Source: Opisthocomus hoazin (lineage: Eukaryota > Chordata > Aves > Opisthocomiformes > Opisthocomidae). Taken from it: a stretch of 64,000 nt of DNA. Made by a program: the position numbers and the translations under genes. The stretch is taken from NCBI RefSeq assembly GCF_030867145.1, contig NC_134417.1:8595577-8659576 (forward strand). The letters run 5' to 3'. Under the pieces are notes generated by a model. That model did no database searches. It saw only the letters and a program-made list of their open reading frames with translations, and had not been told where the DNA came from. This document shows, piece by piece, positions 55,701 to 64,000 of the stretch; the stretch's first letter is position 1; every line of letters starts with the position of its first letter.

Positions 55701-56411
55701 CAAACCTAGCCCGTTCCCCTAGGATGCTTCTGTTGTCCCACAGCCTCCCTTCCAAGAGGGAAGCAATCACCACCTGGATGCGGAGATGCTCTGAGCATAA
55801 CGCAGCCCCTGGTGAAGATCACAAGATCTTTCGTGGAGTGAGAAAGTGCCACCCTGCAGTGAGCATCACAGAAAAACAACTCTACGTCTACTTGATCCAA
55901 CAAACTAATGTATCTTGTGTATTGCCTCCACCAGCAACAGCATGCATCTCAGTGGAAGGCAGACCAACCCTACATAGTACTTCAGATCACCACTACCACA
56001 CTAAATTCCCCCATGGAAGCAAAAGCAGTGGATAAGCAAGCTACTGCGTTTTGGAGGCTCAAAATATAGCATTCCTACACAAACAGTACTCTGTCTGGAG
56101 GAATATGATCTACTTGTGTTGGTGTAACATGCAGGAGCTCTAAATTAGGTCAGCATTGTGCGTGGTGCTGTGCAAATGGAGACACGGACAGAGGAATGTG
56201 GCTTCTCAGAGGAACCCAAGCATCCAAAAGCCATGTCTGCACCACAAGCCAAGTCACGTTCATTTTAGTGAGGCTCTGGCTCCCTACTTTCTATGTCACT
56301 TTCAAAGACTGAATGTAAATTACCCAGATGATTTAAAACCAAAATTGAACCCCAGTGCCTGGCCAAAATTTATATCTCAAAAACAGCACTGAAGAGAATG
56401 AAATTTAGAGC

Positions 56412-56425
56412 AAAAAAAAAAAAAA
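56412..56425. repeat. Poly(A) tract in PAX3 intron 5
   Basis: Run of 14 A. Confidence 0.8.
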
Positions 56426-58817
56426 GTCCTTTGAGAGAAGTAAGTATTGGAGCCTCCAGTATCAAGCTGGGAGCTTCAGCTTGACGCATCTGGAGCTAGA
56501 CTGACCAAAAAAGAAATCAATCCGCAATAGATTATAAAAAAAAATATTTTGCACTGATGTAGAATGGATGAGGTGAACTAACAGGTTTCTCCCATCTGTA
56601 TTTTCCAAAATTTAGATCCTGGATTTTATTATCATTTTTCCTTTAAGTAGTTTGCAACTGATCATGCCAACATCTTATTTCGTTGATCTCAACAGGATAT
56701 TCTTTAAAAGATGCATTTATTCACTCGGGAACACACTAGTGTAATTAGCCCTGACATTTCAACAGTCTGATCACAAACACAGAGCGCTCTATGTGCTTTT
56801 AAGGCAAAAAGATCTCTGAACCAACAGGGCAAAACATTTGAGATGTGAATTTCGCAGGAAACGCGGGGATATTTTGTTAAACACAGTCCTGACCATTGCA
56901 AGCATGAGTGCCAAAAACACGAAGTCAAAAGACTGCTGTATTCTTAACAGCACTTCTAATTTTAGACAGAGGGGGTTTTTTTGGTTTTTTCATCTTTTGC
57001 CTTAAGATATTTTTTATGGTAACTGCCTCCCCACCCCCCCTATTCCCCACTCTCCCTTTCCCCAAAATTCACATGTTTGACATCAAGTCTGACCATGCTG
57101 GAAGCAGAGTCCTTGGCGGGTGTGCCATCAGGGGGGGATCTGTGAGGTGCCAGAAGCAGTGGGGCTGTGAAGAGGGAGGCTGAGTGAGGAAACTGCGAAC
57201 TGAGCTGGGCTGCACCAGCCCGGGCAGAGTCGACTCCGCTACCCTCGCGAAACACAGCAGTGTGACTTCTAAAGCCACCTGCAGTGTCTGGTCCTGCAGT
57301 CCCTGTTGCTGCCGGACCTACATCCACTTCAGCAGCCTTCTGAGCAGTCTGTGCAGGCACTTTCACCCTCTCGCCAGGCCAACGGCTGACACCAGCGCTT
57401 GTGTCTGCCTGACCCTACCAGGAGTTCACTCAGAGAACAGAAAAAAGCAGGGAAAAAAAGGAAAAAATGTTTTCTTCACTTCCTCTCCCCCCCCTCCCCC
57501 AGAAGGTGAATTTCCATCCTGGCTCACTATGGTGTCAGATGAGCTCCTTGGAGAGTGCTCCCAGGGACCAGTCGTAGGAAGGAGTAGAAACAGAATTGCT
57601 TTTTAGCAGCAACTAGTTGGTAAATCAGCTTTTTTGCGACATGCGCACACTCCCAGCCTCACACCAATAAAGTCTATTGCGTACGCAGAGGGGCACGCCA
57701 CGGGTAGGCCTGTTCCATCACAGCATCCCACAGCCATGCCGAGAACAGCCTGCCCTGCCCGCCCTGGGAACGCTGCGAGGCTGCAGGTCCTCTGCCCAGG
57801 GTCTGGTGATGGGGAGTCATGCTGGCTGGGATACACACAGTCATCAGCGTGACAGAAACCAGAGTTCTTATAAAACAAGCAAACAAAACAAATAAATATT
57901 AAAAAAAACCCATACACACACACGAAACTGGGGGGGGAACAGACCAAAAAACCACTAGGCTGTGCCAAAGCGAATGAGGACTTCGAACCACCTCCCAGTG
58001 CGATCCAACATACTCAACCTACAGGAATCTTTGAAAAGACTTTGACTCAGCCCTACACAAATACTTCTAAAACAATGCAGCTGAATAGTTCTGCAAAATA
58101 CTGAGCAATAAGCAAATTGAACTGTGTATTTATAAATTAAAGTGTCACTAATTTGAGCCCTTAGGCAGCAGGGCCAGAAAAAGAGAATCAAAATCACATC
58201 CCTTCTTTTCTTTTATATTTAAAAATGTCTTCTTGGGCCTGCATATGTTTGTAGTTGGCTAATTTACCCATAAGAATTTCTCCTTTACCCGAGGGTGGGG
58301 GAGGAATCTGCAATTACAGGGTTATCTACTGCAAGAGTGCACACAATTTTCTTTCTTTACCCTATATGTAATGCAAAAGGGACACCATCAAAAAAAGGCA
58401 CTATAAATTTTCCATAAACCACATCAGGAATAACTGTAAAGATCTGCTGAAGCATCCTAAGTGTTGCTGAATCTATCCCGCAGTCCTTTGTCCCATCTCC
58501 CCGCAGGACTGTGCAGTTCAGTGTACAAGCTCAAACCGTTTCAGAGCAGCTGAGGGCAAATAAAGACTTTTTTTTGGCACAGTTCCTCCCTCCCCCATGA
58601 TTTCCCAGTGAATGCTTTTCACTGTTTGCTACTGAGAAAATACTATTAAAGCTGAGAGACTGGACTTTAGAGCTTTCAAACCTTACTACTAGCTTAAGAG
58701 TCATCATTTCTTCTCACACCTTTCCCCACACACACTATCTTCTTCTCCAAACCATCTCTTCCCCTCCTGGTACCACAGCACAAGAAAGAAAACAATATGC
58801 AACCACAGGACTTCTTT

Positions 58818-58837
58818 AAAAAAAAAAAAAAAAAAAT
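58818..58837. repeat. Poly(A) tract in PAX3 intron 5
   Basis: Run of 20 A, with no recognisable element attached. Confidence 0.85.
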
Positions 58838-61800
58838 CATTTTTCTTCCGGCTACTCAAGATTTCTGAGCTCTTGGGACTTATTCTATCTGCTGAGGCTG
58901 TAATAAGCTTTTTACAAAAGCTTACAAGATGATCACAAGTTTGACACGGGAACATTCAACCCCATCCTCACAGCCTGGAAAGATGCAACTGAATTTTCAG
59001 ACATGCTCTTTTGTTAAACAAATTTTTTCTTTTTGGAAGTTTTCAAGCAAACAATTTAAACGTGGGATTTGGCAGAGAAGAGTCTTTTCAGAACAGGATG
59101 TACTCACGTTTCAGAATTCTTCCTGACTTCCCCTGCTTTTTTGCCATTATTCATGGACTAAGAGTCCAAACTAGTTCTCCCCCGTTGCCTTTCGGGGTTA
59201 AGCAGGAAGGTGCATGCCAGCTGCTTCTCATGGCAGGACCTCCTGCCCCGTGTGATGCCATACAGCTGGGAGCACATCCTCAACACGGCCCAACACGCAA
59301 GACTCACCCATCACATTTCTGATAATCTGGGAGGCCTGCCTTCAGCACACAGCCCAAAAGGATTTGTCTGACTGGCCAGTCCCTATCGGCTAAGGAAGGC
59401 TCCTGATCCTCTGCCTGCCACAGGACAAACCTGAACCTTACTTAAAAATCCTGTACCAAAAGATTGAATTAAACACTTCCCACCATCAATGTGAAACAGG
59501 CTCCAAGCTGCTGCCAAAGTTCACCCAGTTCATCCAGGTCTTAAAATAAGCCTCATGTGGGAATCAAAAAGTGGCCAGAAATGATGTTACCCACTTCATT
59601 CCTTATGCACTGTTTATTACAGAAACCAGAACTGCACTGCTCTGCAGCTCAGAAGGAGGCTCTGATCTTTATCTACTATGGGGAAAATTTCACTTTTAGA
59701 ATTTGCCTTTAGACTAAGTCAGTGAAAATAGTCCACAAACCTTAAGGGCTTGCACTGCAACTTAATGATAGTTCTAATGAGGTTTTAAACTGGACCAGCA
59801 AAGCACTGCATGGTTGTGATTTTCACTCACAAATATGCGAATCTAACTGCACGTTCCCAGGGTATTACTACTGTTTTTTTTTTCTAATAAAGAGACATCC
59901 TTTGGGACTTTACTTATGTTTCTGAACTGTATGTGATGAATGCATAAGCCCAAAGAACTTTCCCCTTCCTGCTGCAGCTAACGTGGAAAAAGAGCCGGGT
60001 GCCTTTGGAAGAGGCAGGGCAAGAGCTTGCCCTGGTTCTGCATGACATCTAGGCTCAGACACAGCGGAGAAAGACTCAGTGGTCCTTGAGTGGAAAGGCA
60101 CTGCAGGAGGAATTGCAGGGAGCATTTTAACTCCTTATTACATACAGTCACATCTCGTGACTCTTGCAATATGGAGTTTGTTGCAAGACTTTTTTCCCCA
60201 AAGGCCTTTCCTGTCCCCAGGACTAAGTACACAAATAACATTCACAGTGTAAAGTCTGTTTTCAGTTGCTTGTAGCTTTCACAAAATTCCCCTTAGGGGC
60301 TGAAATTTTCTGAGTTTGGTCCCACTCTATAGGCAACTTCTCTCCCCTCCCCCCCCTTCCAACCAACCAGCTTAGAAACATGCATTTGGCTCCCCTTGAA
60401 CAGTGGGAAAGTGAGAAAATAGATGATTCAGTGGTTTAAGACTCTTCCTTTCATGGGTGTTCAGAGACCGCCTTGGGGAATAGAAGGAAAGGGGAAGCAT
60501 GGGGGCGGCAGGGTAGAAAAAACAAAACATGAGATGCGAGCGCTACATGGAGGGACTGCGGGAATAGCAAGGTTGGTCCAGTTGCAATCAATTAAATAAC
60601 TTCCTAGACAATGTAGAACAACTCCATAAAATTAGTCCTTGCTGCTCCAGAGAAGAAAATTAATTTCTGGGCTCGGCTGGACTCGGGATGAAAAGAGCTA
60701 GGGTCTTTTAGATGATGCTTGATGAGGAAGCAGTCAGAGAGATCTTTATGTATATATCCATAGAAAATTTTGTATCTCTGATCTCTGTCATACTGTTACC
60801 AAAAAAAAGTGTGACTAAGAAAGCCTGAATGCCACATCAGTATGGCTATCCAGCCCTCTCAGCCTCAGGTCTCTTAGGGTTATTTTCTTTTCACAGGTCG
60901 TCTTTTATTTCACACCCATCATAGGTGGCTATTTTAAGGGGCTATAGAGAGGTGCTGAATGCTGATAAGGCAAATCCTGTATCCCTTAATCCACTGCTAA
61001 ATCAGTCTGCCAGGCTTCCAGGGTACCAGACAGATGGAGTGCACTAGGAAGCTGCCCACAGGCTGGCTACTTCAACCCCAGCTCATCTTTAATCCAGAAA
61101 GGTTTTGTTCTGGTATTTTAATCATTGATTGACTGGGAACTTTCTTCCATGCTGGGTTAGGTAAAATATCCATATGTCAGAGGTACTGGGGAATTCGTGA
61201 GGCTGTAGATCATAGGAGTGGTGTGAGACAGGATGCGTCTCAAGGGAACCAAGGAAGCCATAAGGAATGTAAAAAGTCACAGGGTTAAAGCCACATTAAG
61301 ACAGCTGTTATGTTAATGAGAGTTCTGCTTTTCTTCTAGCTGTGGGTCATTGATTTAGAAAAACATGAACAAGGTCTTTTTCATTTTATCGTATTTTTTC
61401 CACCGAAGCTAACATAGCCCAAAACATCATATCCTAGATCCCATTCGTCTTGCTAACAGAACTTGTGTAGGAAGCTATCTTTATTATGTTTGAGCGTGGA
61501 TGACTCCCAGGGCTTGATTTGGTCTTACCTGGCCCAAGCCTATATTTGAAGCTGTTTTGCAAGCATTTCTCTTGGTAAACATGTTAAGAAAAGAGTCACG
61601 CACCACTGAGTTTGCCTTCTAGGCAAATTCAGCCATACATCTGAGTTTCTTTCACAGTCATAACAAACACTTAAAAGAAATGTGGTGTGAAGTCTTCTGC
61701 AAAAACATTTACCAGGTAAAACTGAAAAAGTCCGGATCTTTCAAGACAGACACTCAACAATACAGCCATGCTGCAATAGGCACAGTTGTCTTAAAAAGTC

Positions 61801-62848
61801 AGAGGGATATTTTGTATTGCTTATTTCAGTTTGGAGAGTCTGAATGCCTCAGGTGGAGCTGCAAAGGTCAAAACAAAAACACGGTTTCAGCAAAGCAATC
61901 AAATTCACCTGTATCCTTGGTCAGACCACAAGTTACTACTCCTTTCTCTTCGTTGGTTAGATCACAAGCTACAACATTTTGCTTGTCACCAAACCGCACA
62001 TTTGTTTGTGACCACTTGCAGCTCAGACTGATTTAAACTGGGAGTGCATTTCCAAATGACTCTTAGATGTCGAGTAGTGAAAGAGCAACAGAGGATTCTG
62101 CCTGCCAGTATTAAACAGTTCACGGGATGTGTTTCTGTGCCATGAAACAAAGTCCTAGTCTGAACCCGAACTCCAGAGTGCAGTTTATTCCAGTATTATT
62201 TGGCTGCTATTTGCCCAGTTTTGGACATCTGAAAAATCCAGGTTTGTGCCTTATTTTTTTTTTTTTAATTTAAATCAACTCCATGGTTTACTTCTCCAGC
62301 ATGTTAATTTGTTTTAGACAATCCAAATCTACATGAAGTTGTGAAGACCTAACAGATATTTGACGGTTTATTTTCTTTTGAATTAAACTGACAGTGGGAA
62401 TAAAAGAGATATTACAAGGTTTAAATCAAGTCAACTTGAAAAGCTAACCGAAAAGTAAACTGTAGATACTGCACCAGTAACCCTGCTCACTTGTATGGCT
62501 CTATAGACACATTGTCCTTTTTAAAATGTTTTTCTCTCCTCTATTAATGCCTGAAAGACCCAAACAACAACAGATGAAATCAGTTAAGTGACTATAAACT
62601 GGCACAACAGCTGACCTGATTACACGCAGAGTGCTGTCAAAGGCATAAAATAAACAAACTGGGATAACAGACCTTCTTCTCCAAAGGCTCAGTATTATAT
62701 TCATGGTAGGTATGGAACAATTACTGGGGAAAACACAAAACTTTTTTCAAAGCAGTTGTTGCCTTAAACAGTTGGAACACCAACGTCCATGTACAGATGC
62801 AAAAAACCCCTAAGGCTTTCAGCAATGTAGATTCACATTTTCCTTCTA

Positions 62849-64000
<1,152 letters not shown>

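Noticed and set aside
57184..57606. 140-codon plus-strand ORF in PAX3 intron 5
   Set aside because: Cys/Ser/Pro-rich translation of a GC-richer patch, with no identifiable domain.

Overview
The window looks like vertebrate, almost certainly avian, nuclear DNA. It contains large introns and intergenic deserts, two 5'-truncated CR1 LINEs ending in the bird-type ATTCTGTG-repeat tail, few other interspersed repeats, and exons of PAX3 whose protein is nearly identical to the vertebrate PAX3 C-terminal half. The species cannot be fixed from the sequence alone. Only a few percent of the window is coding.

Right-hand part (about 35.85-64 kb, minus strand): the 3' half of PAX3. Five coding exons match exons 5-9 of the nine-exon vertebrate gene, with correct GT/AG borders and phases: 62930-63135 and 51666-51831 (homeodomain, split between homeodomain residues 46 and 47), 50255-50469 and 38003-38249 (Pro/Ser/Thr/Tyr-rich transactivation domain), and 37437-37471 (a ten-residue tail ending in PDIA). 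The 5' exons with the paired domain and octapeptide lie beyond base 64000. The introns are about 11.1, 1.2, 12.0 and 0.5 kb. Downstream is an AT-rich presumptive 3'UTR with two miR-1/206 seed matches.

Middle (28.8-33.1 kb): a GC-rich block holding one CR1 fragment, with a second CR1 fragment just beyond it. I recognise no host gene here.

Left-hand part (1-28.8 kb): the desert downstream of PAX3. In mammals this lies between PAX3 and EPHA4, as I recall the synteny. It contains one clear and unexpected gene: an intact 108-codon single-exon ORF at 24386-24712 (minus) encoding a KCNE-family single-pass potassium-channel beta subunit. It is closest to KCNE3 in its membrane and juxtamembrane segments but has a different acidic C-terminal tail. 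It does not correspond to KCNE4, which in mammals sits on the other side of PAX3. This gene is the most interesting item in the window.

PAX3 and the KCNE-like gene are on the same strand, about 11-13 kb apart. Nothing in the sequence suggests that they share a pathway.
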